From Wenzhouxiangella sp. (GTDB lineage: Bacteria > Pseudomonadota > Gammaproteobacteria > Xanthomonadales > Wenzhouxiangellaceae), in the NCBI GenBank assembly GCA_007135355.1, contig SLJA01000008.1, positions 1 through 14,803 on the forward strand: 14,803 bases of DNA. Direction: 5' to 3'. Positions 1 to 5,892 of this stretch are shown here, in pieces. How positions within the stretch are numbered: the stretch's first letter is position 1; each line of letters opens with the position of its first letter. The notes under the pieces were generated by a model. It did not search any database, had not been told where the DNA came from, and was given only the letters and a program-made list of their open reading frames with translations. The position numbers and the translations under genes were made by a program.

Positions 1-95
1 CTAGCAGGCCATCGGGTCGGCAAAGATCCTGCCCCTGAAATTGGGGATCTGCGGTACTCTGGGGGTTTGTTCTGCAGCTCAGGCGCGACGATGCG
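1..95. other. Upstream edge of the rfb operon; possible gene tail or leader hairpin
   Basis: This 95-base stretch has no identified gene. Reading frame 1 is open from the window edge to a TGA at 97-99, overlapping the rfbA ATG at 96 as ATGA. The three rfbA-rfbC-rfbD-manC junctions downstream have the same overlap, so this could be the last 32 codons of an upstream gene. Its residues do not resemble the end of RfbB, the enzyme expected here. Alternatively it is non-coding: AGATC (24-28) and GATCT (46-50), with CCC and GGG inside, can form a bulged hairpin around TGAAATT. No clear Shine-Dalgarno precedes rfbA, which would fit translational coupling. Neither reading is secure. Confidence 0.25.
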
Positions 96-980
96 ATGAA
101 AAGAAAAGGGATCATTCTTGCTGGCGGGACCGGCTCACGGCTTTATCCGCTGACCCAGGTCATCAGCAAACAGTTGCTTCCAGTCTACGACAAGCCGATG
201 GTCTATTACCCGTTGAGCACACTGATGCAGGCCGGCATCAGAGAGATTCTGCTGATCACGACACCGCATGAGCAGCACTTGTTCCAGCAATTGCTGGGTG
301 ACGGTCGACAGTGGGGCATCAGTCTCGAATATGCCATACAGCCGGAGCCGAAAGGGCTGGCCGAAGCATTCCTGATTGGCGAGGATTTCATTGCCGGTGA
401 ACCATCGTGCCTGATTCTGGGCGACAACATCTTCCACGGCGGCGGCATGGGTGAGTTGCTGGCGCGTGCCGCGGCCCGCGAGCACGGCGCTACCGTGTTT
501 GGCTATTGGGTCAGCGATCCGGAGCGCTACGGCGTGGTGGAAATGAGCGCCGATGGCCAGGTCCTGTCGCTGGAGGAAAAACCGCGTCGTCCGCGCTCCA
601 ATTACGCCGTCACCGGCCTGTATTTCTACGATGGTCGCGCCAGCCGGTTTGCCGCCGGGCTGAAACCTTCGGACCGGGGCGAACTCGAAATCACCGATCT
701 GAACCGCTGCTACCTTGAGGCGGGTGACTTGACGGTAGAACGCATGGCGCGTGGCTATGCCTGGCTGGATACCGGCACCCACGCCTCCTTGCAGCAGGCG
801 GCAAGTTATATCGAAACGCTGGAGTCCCGCCAGGGCTTGCGCGTTGCCTGTCCGGAAGAGATTGCCTATCGGCAAGGCTGGATTGACCGTGATCGCCTGC
901 TGGCCCTGGCCGAGCCGTTGGCCTCCTCTGGCTACGGCGATTATCTGCGCATGGTGGCTGACAGCTGGATGGAATCATGA
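96..980 (+). CDS. rfbA: Glucose-1-phosphate thymidylyltransferase
   Basis: RfbA/RmlA joins dTTP and glucose-1-phosphate to give dTDP-glucose and pyrophosphate, the first step of dTDP-L-rhamnose synthesis in the cytoplasm. The 294-residue protein has the normal family length and lines up with E. coli RfbA along its whole length. The nucleotide-binding loop GGTGSRLYP is at residues 10-18. The metal-binding Asp of LGDN is D110, EEKP is at 160-163, GELEITD at 195-201 and WLDTGTH at 223-229. The ATG at 96 gives the family-typical start MKRKGIILAGG; there is no clear ribosome binding site, so coupling to an upstream gene is possible. Its stop overlaps the rfbC start by four bases. Confidence 0.97.
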   Translation: MKRKGIILAGGTGSRLYPLTQVISKQLLPVYDKPMVYYPLSTLMQAGIREILLITTPHEQHLFQQLLGDGRQWGISLEYAIQPEPKGLAEAFLIGEDFIAGEPSCLILGDNIFHGGGMGELLARAAAREHGATVFGYWVSDPERYGVVEMSADGQVLSLEEKPRRPRSNYAVTGLYFYDGRASRFAAGLKPSDRGELEITDLNRCYLEAGDLTVERMARGYAWLDTGTHASLQQAASYIETLESRQGLRVACPEEIAYRQGWIDRDRLLALAEPLASSGYGDYLRMVADSWMES

Positions 981-1525
981 AGGTAGAGCCGACCAAGCTA
1001 CCGGGCGTTTTGTTGATCACCCCCAGGGTCTTTGCCGATGATCGTGGCTGGTTCCTCGAAACCTGGCGCAGGGAGCGTTACATCGAACATGGAATCGGTC
1101 CTGATTTTGTCCAGGCCAACGCGTCTCACTCCAGCCAGGGTGTGCTTAGGGGATTGCACTACCAGTGGCCGGAGCCGCAAGGCAAGCTGGTCTGGGTCAG
1201 CGCCGGGCGCGTTGCCGATATTGCCGTTGACATCCGCCCATCATCGCCCACCTTTAAGCAATGGACGCGCGTTGATCTGGACGCCGACCACCATCAACAG
1301 CTTTGGATACCCGAGGGTTTCGCGCACGGCTTCCAGGTCTTGAGTGAGCGCGCCACATTCAACTATCTGTGCACGCGCCCCTACCGGGCCGATGCGGATG
1401 CCGCCATCGCCTGGAACGATCCGGACATCGGTATCGATTGGCCGCTGCCGCCGGCTGGTCTGTCGGACAAGGATCGGCGGGCGCCGCGGCTGGCCGACCT
1501 CGATCGCGATCGCCTGCCGTCATGA
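977..1525 (+). CDS. rfbC: dTDP-4-dehydrorhamnose 3,5-epimerase
   Basis: RfbC/RmlC epimerises C3 and C5 of dTDP-4-keto-6-deoxyglucose, the third step of dTDP-L-rhamnose synthesis. It is a 182-residue cupin of usual size. The signature SSQGVLRGLHYQ spans residues 52-63 and carries the expected catalytic His61. IPEGFAHGFQVLSE at 111-124 is the conserved cupin strand. IAWNDPDIGIDWPL at 144-157 and LSDKD at 162-166 (with the Asp that pairs with the catalytic His) are intact. The start overlaps the rfbA stop as ATGA and the stop overlaps rfbD the same way, so the three proteins are probably made by coupled translation in pathway proportion. Confidence 0.97.
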   Translation: MKVEPTKLPGVLLITPRVFADDRGWFLETWRRERYIEHGIGPDFVQANASHSSQGVLRGLHYQWPEPQGKLVWVSAGRVADIAVDIRPSSPTFKQWTRVDLDADHHQQLWIPEGFAHGFQVLSERATFNYLCTRPYRADADAAIAWNDPDIGIDWPLPPAGLSDKDRRAPRLADLDRDRLPS

Positions 1526-2421
1526 GGTTGTTGCTGCTGGGCGCTGAAGGTCAGCTCGGACGGCACCTGAGCCCACGCTTGTCGGCGATCGGCGAGCTGA
1601 TAAGCAGTGGTCGCGCGGGCGGTGACAAGCCCTGCGATCTGGCCAGTGCGAAACAGCTTTCGACCCTGTTGAATACGGTCCAGCCCAAGGTGGTGATCAA
1701 TGCGGCAGCCTGGACCGCTGTCGATGCCGCCGAAGACCAGCCGCGCGCCGCGCGCCTGCTTAACACCGAACTGCCCGACCAGCTGGCCGGCTGGTGCCAA
1801 CGGCATGACGCGCTGCTGGTGCATTATTCGACGGACTACGTGTTTGACGGACATCCAGGACGAGCCTGGCGCGAGGACGATGCAACGGCGCCGGCCAGTG
1901 TCTATGGGCGGACCAAGCTCGATGGTGAATTGGCCATTCGAGCGTCCGGGGCCCGCGCGCTCATCTTGCGGACGGCATGGCTCTACAGCGCTTGCCCCGG
2001 CAACTTCCTCAGCGCCATCCTGGCGCGCGCGGCGCAGGGTGAATCCCTGCGCGTGGTCAGCGACCAGTATGGCTCGCCGACCTGGGCCGGTAGTCTGGCC
2101 GCGGTCACCGGCGACCTGCTCCAGCGGGTCGATGGATGGCACGATGATGATCCGCGTGCGATGGTGCTGCACGCAGTCGATCGCGGACAAATGAGCTGGC
2201 ACGAGTTCGCCGTGATGGCCGTGCAAACGGCGGCACAGTACGGTGTCATCGAGCAGCCCGTAGAGGTAGCTGCAATTGATTCCGGTCAGTGGCCGCAAAA
2301 AGCCAAGCGGCCGAGCTGGTCGGTACTGGACCTCGGCGCCCTTGAGACCCTGCTGGGGCGGGCGCTGGCCACAACCCAGCAGGCCTTGACGGCCTGTATC
2401 AAGCAATGGAATAGGCAATGA
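1522..2421 (+). CDS. rfbD: dTDP-4-dehydrorhamnose reductase
   Basis: RfbD/RmlD reduces dTDP-4-keto-L-rhamnose with NAD(P)H to dTDP-L-rhamnose, the last step of the pathway. The 299-residue protein is an extended SDR. The Rossmann glycine motif GAEGQLG is at residues 7-13, STDYVFDG at 103-110, and the catalytic YxxxK pair is Y128/K132 in YGRTKLDGE. The substrate-side motif DQYGSPT is at 181-187 and RPSWSVLD at 263-270 matches the family's RPxxSxLD. The frame stays open upstream to 1369, but the ATG at 1522 gives the typical MRLLLLGAEGQLG start and an ATGA overlap with rfbC. RfbB, the 4,6-dehydratase needed for the second step, is not in the window. Confidence 0.96.
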   Translation: MRLLLLGAEGQLGRHLSPRLSAIGELISSGRAGGDKPCDLASAKQLSTLLNTVQPKVVINAAAWTAVDAAEDQPRAARLLNTELPDQLAGWCQRHDALLVHYSTDYVFDGHPGRAWREDDATAPASVYGRTKLDGELAIRASGARALILRTAWLYSACPGNFLSAILARAAQGESLRVVSDQYGSPTWAGSLAAVTGDLLQRVDGWHDDDPRAMVLHAVDRGQMSWHEFAVMAVQTAAQYGVIEQPVEVAAIDSGQWPQKAKRPSWSVLDLGALETLLGRALATTQQALTACIKQWNRQ

Positions 2422-3836
2422 AGTTGATACCCGTCATTTTATCGGGCGGTGCCGGCACGCGTCTGTGGCCGGTTTCACGCAAGGCCCATCCGAAGCCGTT
2501 TATGCGACTGGCCGATGGGGTTACGCTGGCCGGCAGCACGATTAAGCGCGCGCTCGCTGTGGCCGGCACGGGCAGTACGCTGACCGTCACCGGTCGCGAT
2601 TACTACTTTCTGACCCGTGATCTTTACCGTGAAGTGGCACCGCGGGCCGAGCACCACTTCCTGCTCGAGCCGGTCGGGCGCAACACGGCGCCGGCGATCG
2701 CAGCGGCTGCGCACTGGGTAGCCGAGCGATTCGGTCCCGAGACCCTGCTGCTGGTGTTGCCGGCCGACCATCTGGTGCGTGACCAGTCGGCCTTTGAGCA
2801 GGCGGTCTCTCGAGCCGCCAGCCTGGCCGAGGACGACTGGCTGGTGTGCCTGGGCATCAACCCGACCCATGCCGAGACCGGCTACGGCTATATCCGCGCC
2901 GGCTCGGATTTGGCCCATGGCGGGCACGAGATCGATGCCTTTGTCGAGAAGCCGGATGCGGAAACCGCGTGTCGCTACTACGAATCGGGCCAGTACCTCT
3001 GGAACGGCGGCATGTTCTGCTTCAAGGCGCGCACGGTCTTGCAGGCCCTGGAAGCACATGCAAGCGATATCGCGCGCGCTGTGGCCACTACCTGGGCAGC
3101 CAGCGATCGTGACCGGGAGCCGGTTGAGCTGAATGCGGCGGCGCTGGACGCCGTGCGGGCCGATTCCATCGACTACGCCGTTATGGAAAAGGCCGAACGT
3201 CGCGCGGTCGTGCCGGTGTCTTGCGGTTGGAGCGATATCGGCTCATGGCAAGCCATCAGTGAACTTTATGAGGGTGATGCGTTGGGCAACCGCGTGCAGG
3301 GCGAAGCGGTTCTCATCGACTCGCGCAATACCTTCGTTCAGGGCGACAATCGGCTGGTTGCCGCCGTGGGGGTCGATAACCTGGTGATTGTCGACACCGG
3401 CGACGCCGTTCTGGTGGCCAGTCGGGATCGCGCCCAGGAGGTCAAGGCCGTGGTCGAGGAGCTCAGTCGATCGGATCATGAGTCGGCCACCTATCATCGT
3501 ACCGTGCATCGACCCTGGGGCAATTACACCGTTCTTGAGGATGCGGTTGACTGCAAGGTCAAGCGGCTCGTGGTCCGGCCTGGCGGGGTTCTGTCACTGC
3601 AGCGGCATCAGCATCGCAATGAACACTGGTCGGTGGTTGCCGGTGAGGCGACCGTGCGAATTGATGATACCGAGCAGGTACTGGGACCTGGGCGTACCGC
3701 TCGCATCCAGGCCGGTCAGCTGCATCGGCTGGAGAACCATGGTCAGACCGAGGTCCACATTATCGAGGTGCAGACCGGAAGCTATTTTGGCGAAGATGAT
3801 ATAGAGCGTCTGGAGGACATCTATGGCCGTGCCTAA
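2418..3836 (+). CDS. manC: Mannose-1-phosphate guanylyltransferase / mannose-6-phosphate isomerase
   Basis: This two-domain enzyme (ManC/XanB/AlgA type) makes GDP-mannose from mannose-1-phosphate and GTP and, in this family, also interconverts fructose-6-phosphate and mannose-6-phosphate. It has 472 residues, the usual length. The N-terminal transferase carries LSGGAGTRLWP at 8-18, LPADH at 114-118 and FVEKP at 175-179. The C-terminal cupin carries RPWGNY at 365-370, LSLQRHQHRNEHW at 392-404 and HRLEN at 436-440, ending GEDDIERLEDIYGRA. The start overlaps rfbD as ATGA, so GDP-mannose and dTDP-rhamnose supply are co-expressed, consistent with a mannose- and rhamnose-containing O-antigen or exopolysaccharide. 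Xanthomonas LPS loci pair rml genes and xanB similarly, from memory. Confidence 0.95.
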   Translation: MKLIPVILSGGAGTRLWPVSRKAHPKPFMRLADGVTLAGSTIKRALAVAGTGSTLTVTGRDYYFLTRDLYREVAPRAEHHFLLEPVGRNTAPAIAAAAHWVAERFGPETLLLVLPADHLVRDQSAFEQAVSRAASLAEDDWLVCLGINPTHAETGYGYIRAGSDLAHGGHEIDAFVEKPDAETACRYYESGQYLWNGGMFCFKARTVLQALEAHASDIARAVATTWAASDRDREPVELNAAALDAVRADSIDYAVMEKAERRAVVPVSCGWSDIGSWQAISELYEGDALGNRVQGEAVLIDSRNTFVQGDNRLVAAVGVDNLVIVDTGDAVLVASRDRAQEVKAVVEELSRSDHESATYHRTVHRPWGNYTVLEDAVDCKVKRLVVRPGGVLSLQRHQHRNEHWSVVAGEATVRIDDTEQVLGPGRTARIQAGQLHRLENHGQTEVHIIEVQTGSYFGEDDIERLEDIYGRA

Positions 3837-4758
3837 GTGTGAGTGGGTCGGACCGCGGATTGCGCTTGTGCTGGCGGCCCTGCTCATGTTGCCGGTTATG
3901 GCACAGGACAAGGAGAGTGCGCAGCGCTGGGAGAAAGAGGCCATGGAGTGGCGCGAACAACGCCTCGAGCGCCTGACAGCGCCGTTTGGCTGGCTGAGCC
4001 TGGTTGGCCTGGAGTTTCTGCCCGACGGCGAGTGGGCAGTGGGCTCGTCAGTCGACAGCGATGTCCGGCTTCCCTCCGGCCCCGATCGTTGGGGCGTGTT
4101 GACCTTTGCACGCCCGCGGGCATGGTTTGAGCCCGCCGAAGGCGCCGAGGTTTTACTGGACGAGCAGCGCCTCGAAGCGCGGCGGGAACTGATTGTGGCC
4201 GGCGAGGAGCCGGCTACGCGGGTCAGCGCCGGAACGGGATGGTTCGAGATTGCCCGGCGCGGAGATCGTCTGGTGCTGCGGGCGCGCGACAGCGAGGCGA
4301 GCACGCGCCGCGAGTTTCTCGGGCTGGAATACTTTGACTTTGATCCAGACTGGCGTATTGAGGCGCGCTGGGAGGCTCATCCCGGGGGTTCTACGATTCC
4401 GGTGGCCGATGTGCTGGGCGAATTGCGTGACCAGCCCAATCCGGGGCGGGCGGTGTTCTCGGTGGCGGGTCGAGAGCATGCGCTGGAAGCGCTGGAGGCC
4501 GAGGATCAACTATTCTTCATCTTCGCCGATCGAACTTCAGGGCGCAGCACCTATGGTCTTGGGCGGTTTCTCTACTCCGATTTGCCCGCGGACGGCCATG
4601 TGGTCCTGGATTTCAACCGGGCATACAACCCGCCGTGCGCCTTCAACGCTTACACCACCTGCCCGCTTCCGCCGCCTGAAAATCGACTGGACCTGCATGT
4701 CGAGGCCGGTGAACTGCGCTATCGGGGCTCCGGCGGAATTCAGCCTTCCGACTTGTAA
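3823..4758 (+). CDS. Secreted DUF1684 family protein
   Basis: The 311-residue protein belongs to the DUF1684 family, which has no firmly established function. Residues 12-27 form a hydrophobic stretch ending LPVMAQ, a likely signal peptide, so it probably acts in the periplasm or outside the cell. Family hallmarks are LTAPFGWLSLVGLEFLPDG at 51-69, RDSEA at 155-159, DFNRAYNPPCAF at 263-274 and PLPPPENRL at 281-289; C272 and C280 could form a disulfide. The ATG at 3823 lies 14 bases inside manC and is preceded by a strong Shine-Dalgarno GGAGG at 3812-3816, six bases away, so its translation is built into the end of manC. It appears to be the last gene of the sugar-nucleotide operon. Whether it works on polysaccharide is unknown. 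Confidence 0.88.
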   Translation: MAVPKCEWVGPRIALVLAALLMLPVMAQDKESAQRWEKEAMEWREQRLERLTAPFGWLSLVGLEFLPDGEWAVGSSVDSDVRLPSGPDRWGVLTFARPRAWFEPAEGAEVLLDEQRLEARRELIVAGEEPATRVSAGTGWFEIARRGDRLVLRARDSEASTRREFLGLEYFDFDPDWRIEARWEAHPGGSTIPVADVLGELRDQPNPGRAVFSVAGREHALEALEAEDQLFFIFADRTSGRSTYGLGRFLYSDLPADGHVVLDFNRAYNPPCAFNAYTTCPLPPPENRLDLHVEAGELRYRGSGGIQPSDL

Positions 4759-4792
4759 TCCCGGCATCTTTCGGTCTGGCCTCGTCCCGGCA

Positions 4793-4823
4793 GGGACCAC
4801 CGGTCGCAGCGGCCGGTGGTCCC
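4793..4823. terminator. Strong hairpin between convergent genes, possible bidirectional terminator
   Basis: GGGACCACCGG (4793-4803) is a perfect 11-base inverted repeat of CCGGTGGTCCC (4813-4823). Three further pairs including one G-U can close the stem to a CAG loop. It sits midway between the end of the DUF1684 gene and the end of the comEA-like gene, where a shared terminator is expected. Neither side has a convincing T-run, so a plain intrinsic mechanism is not certain. Confidence 0.55.
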
Positions 4824-4843
4824 AGAGCACAGGTTGAGAAGGT

Positions 4844-5125
4844 TTAATCCTGGCTCGGTTCTTCAAGCAGGATGCGGTCGCGATTGCGATCGACGGTCGC
4901 CAGACCGATGCCGCGCACGTTGACCAGCTCATCGACATGGCTAAATGGGCCGTTTTCCTCGCGATAGGCAATGATGGCCTCGGCTCGGGCTTGTCCGACG
5001 CCGTTCAATGCCTCGGCCAGCTGTTCGGCCGAAGCTGTATTGATATTCACCGGAGCGGTTTCAGCGACGGCAAAGCCAGCCAGGGCCAGGGCCAGAATCA
5101 GTGCAGCGATAGTGTTCTTGATCAT
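4844..5125 (-). CDS. Secreted ComEA-like helix-hairpin-helix protein
   Basis: This 93-residue protein has a signal peptide (residues 1-21, MIKNTIAALILALALAGFAVA) and a ComEA-type DNA-binding region. VNINTASAEQLAEALNGVG is the family opening, the first helix-hairpin-helix is around residues 41-52 and the second, VRGIGLATVDRNRDRI, at 70-85. ComEA proteins bind double-stranded DNA in the periplasm during natural transformation; short stand-alone versions such as this one are widespread in gammaproteobacteria and not all have a proven uptake role. The start is supported by a GAGGA Shine-Dalgarno (complement of 5133-5137) seven bases upstream. It stands alone; no comEC or pilus gene lies nearby. 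It converges on the sugar-nucleotide operon. Confidence 0.9.
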   Translation of the reverse strand: MIKNTIAALILALALAGFAVAETAPVNINTASAEQLAEALNGVGQARAEAIIAYREENGPFSHVDELVNVRGIGLATVDRNRDRILLEEPSQD

Positions 5126-5247
5126 GTTTCAGTCCTCTAATGAATGGATAAAGTGGGTTTCGACGTCAACGCTTTTGTCGGCGTCGGGAATAGATTAGTG
5201 AGGATGGCTGCTGATCCGCAGTGGGCGATCAGCGTGTTCTGGTGTCC

Positions 5248-5324
5248 GAAAAACCAGTTTCGAGTCGAGGGTTTTTTCTTCTCAGGTTTTGAGAAACCGA
5301 CGTGCTGAAATGTCGCCAACGTCG
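5248..5324 (+). promoter_or_regulatory. Structured leader with competing hairpins ahead of the small gene
   Basis: AAAAACC (5249-5255) can pair with GGTTTTT (5270-5276), the latter being part of a T6 run. The same GGTTT can instead pair with AAACC (5294-5298) as an extension of the hairpin TTCTCA (5279-5284)/TGAGAA (5290-5295). A further stem CGACGT (5298-5303)/ACGTCG (5319-5324) follows. The two first foldings are mutually exclusive, as in attenuator leaders. The stems are short and AT-rich, so this may be only a weak terminator or chance. No convincing promoter was identified in 5126-5248. Confidence 0.3.
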
Positions 5325-5348
5325 CACAATATCTGTAGGAGATTTGCC

Positions 5349-5657
5349 ATGCCCAGTCGTAATGGACCGCGCCAGTTCCGCGAGCAAATCGTGGGCCGCA
5401 CGATCAGCGGCGTCATCGCCCGCCCTGGCCGTGACGGAGAGCCACCGGTGGTGATGATGTTGCGCTTCGAAGATGGCGGGGTGGTTGAATTTGTCTCGCC
5501 ACGCAGCGACCGGCTGTTGAAGGGGGCGGTCGATCACAGCGCTGCCAGATTGCCGGAGTGGTCGGCAAAGAGCGCGCTGGAAGCGGGGGCGCAGCTGCCG
5601 TTGGATGGCTTGTTCCGCACGACGTCAAACGCCGTCGCGGGCTCCGTTTCGGCCTGA
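5349..5657 (+). CDS. Small hypothetical protein, 102 residues
   Basis: I do not recognise this protein. It has 102 residues, no signal peptide and no membrane segment. The centre, from GRTISGVI through VVMMLRFEDGGVVEFVSPRSDRLL, alternates hydrophobic and charged residues as in a small beta-rich domain; the tail is low in complexity and rich in Ala, Ser and Leu. The ATG at 5349 is chosen because AGGAG (5337-5341) lies seven bases upstream; starts further up in the same frame (from 5289) would run through the hairpin-rich leader and lack such a site. It stands alone, divergent from the comEA-like gene and convergent with sbcB. Good start signal and G+C-rich third positions argue it is real. Confidence 0.7.
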   Translation: MPSRNGPRQFREQIVGRTISGVIARPGRDGEPPVVMMLRFEDGGVVEFVSPRSDRLLKGAVDHSAARLPEWSAKSALEAGAQLPLDGLFRTTSNAVAGSVSA

Positions 5658-5674
5658 AAACGGCTTGAATGAGG

Positions 5675-5697
5675 TTATCCACACGAGCTGTGGATAA
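5675..5697. promoter_or_regulatory. Head-to-head pair of perfect DnaA boxes
   Basis: TTATCCACA at 5675-5683 and its exact reverse complement TGTGGATAA at 5689-5697 are each the E. coli high-affinity DnaA box, facing each other across CGAGC. The palindrome could also fold in RNA as a 9-pair stem with a 5-base loop just after the small gene, but its stem is AT-rich and no T-run follows, so a terminator role is less likely. Confidence 0.65.
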
Positions 5698-5852
5698 GTT
5701 TGTGGGCAAGATCGCTGTGGCGGGTGTGCTTCAGGGGGCTGGGCGGATTGGTCACAAATCGACCAAATAAAATATTGTTGAAATTCATGAGTTTGCAAAT
5801 TCATTGACGGTGTGTGTCCCGATCAGTAGCGTCATGAAATTGTCAAACGGTA

Positions 5853-5872
5853 AATCAGGCCCTTGTGTATAA
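5853..5872. promoter_or_regulatory. Consensus IHF site abutting a third DnaA box
   Basis: AATCAGGCCCTTG (5853-5865) satisfies every fixed position of the IHF consensus WATCARNNNNTTR. It overlaps by two bases TGTGTATAA (5864-5872), whose complement TTATACACA fits the DnaA box consensus TTWTNCACA. IHF sites beside DnaA boxes are a feature of oriC, datA and DARS2 in E. coli; function here is inferred. Confidence 0.5.
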
Positions 5873-5892
5873 AAACCGAATTGATCGCTTCA

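Larger units (their letters stand above)
5658..5892. other. AT-rich convergent intergenic region with DnaA and IHF motifs
   Basis: This 235-base gap is the longest in the window and lies between two gene ends. G+C falls to 53 of 140 bases (38%) at 5751-5890 against roughly 62% around it. It contains two inverted DnaA boxes, a consensus IHF match next to a third DnaA box, an inverted repeat TTGGTC (5748-5753)/GACCAA (5761-5766), and a direct repeat AAATTCAT at 5781-5788 and 5797-5804. Three GATC sites also occur. I see no convincing open reading frame or RNA gene in it. The combination suggests a DnaA-binding control locus rather than a simple spacer. Confidence 0.5.

Noticed and set aside
135..875. 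246-codon open frame on the - strand opposite rfbA
   Set aside because: Antisense shadow of rfbA with no recognisable domain or start signal.
1381..2418. 345-codon open frame on the - strand opposite rfbD
   Set aside because: Antisense to a fully motif-supported rfbD; no recognisable domain.
5658..5892. Claim that this is the chromosomal replication origin oriC
   Set aside because: No dnaA, dnaN, mnmG or rpmH in the window and only three consensus boxes; a DnaA-control locus is the more modest reading and even that is unproven.
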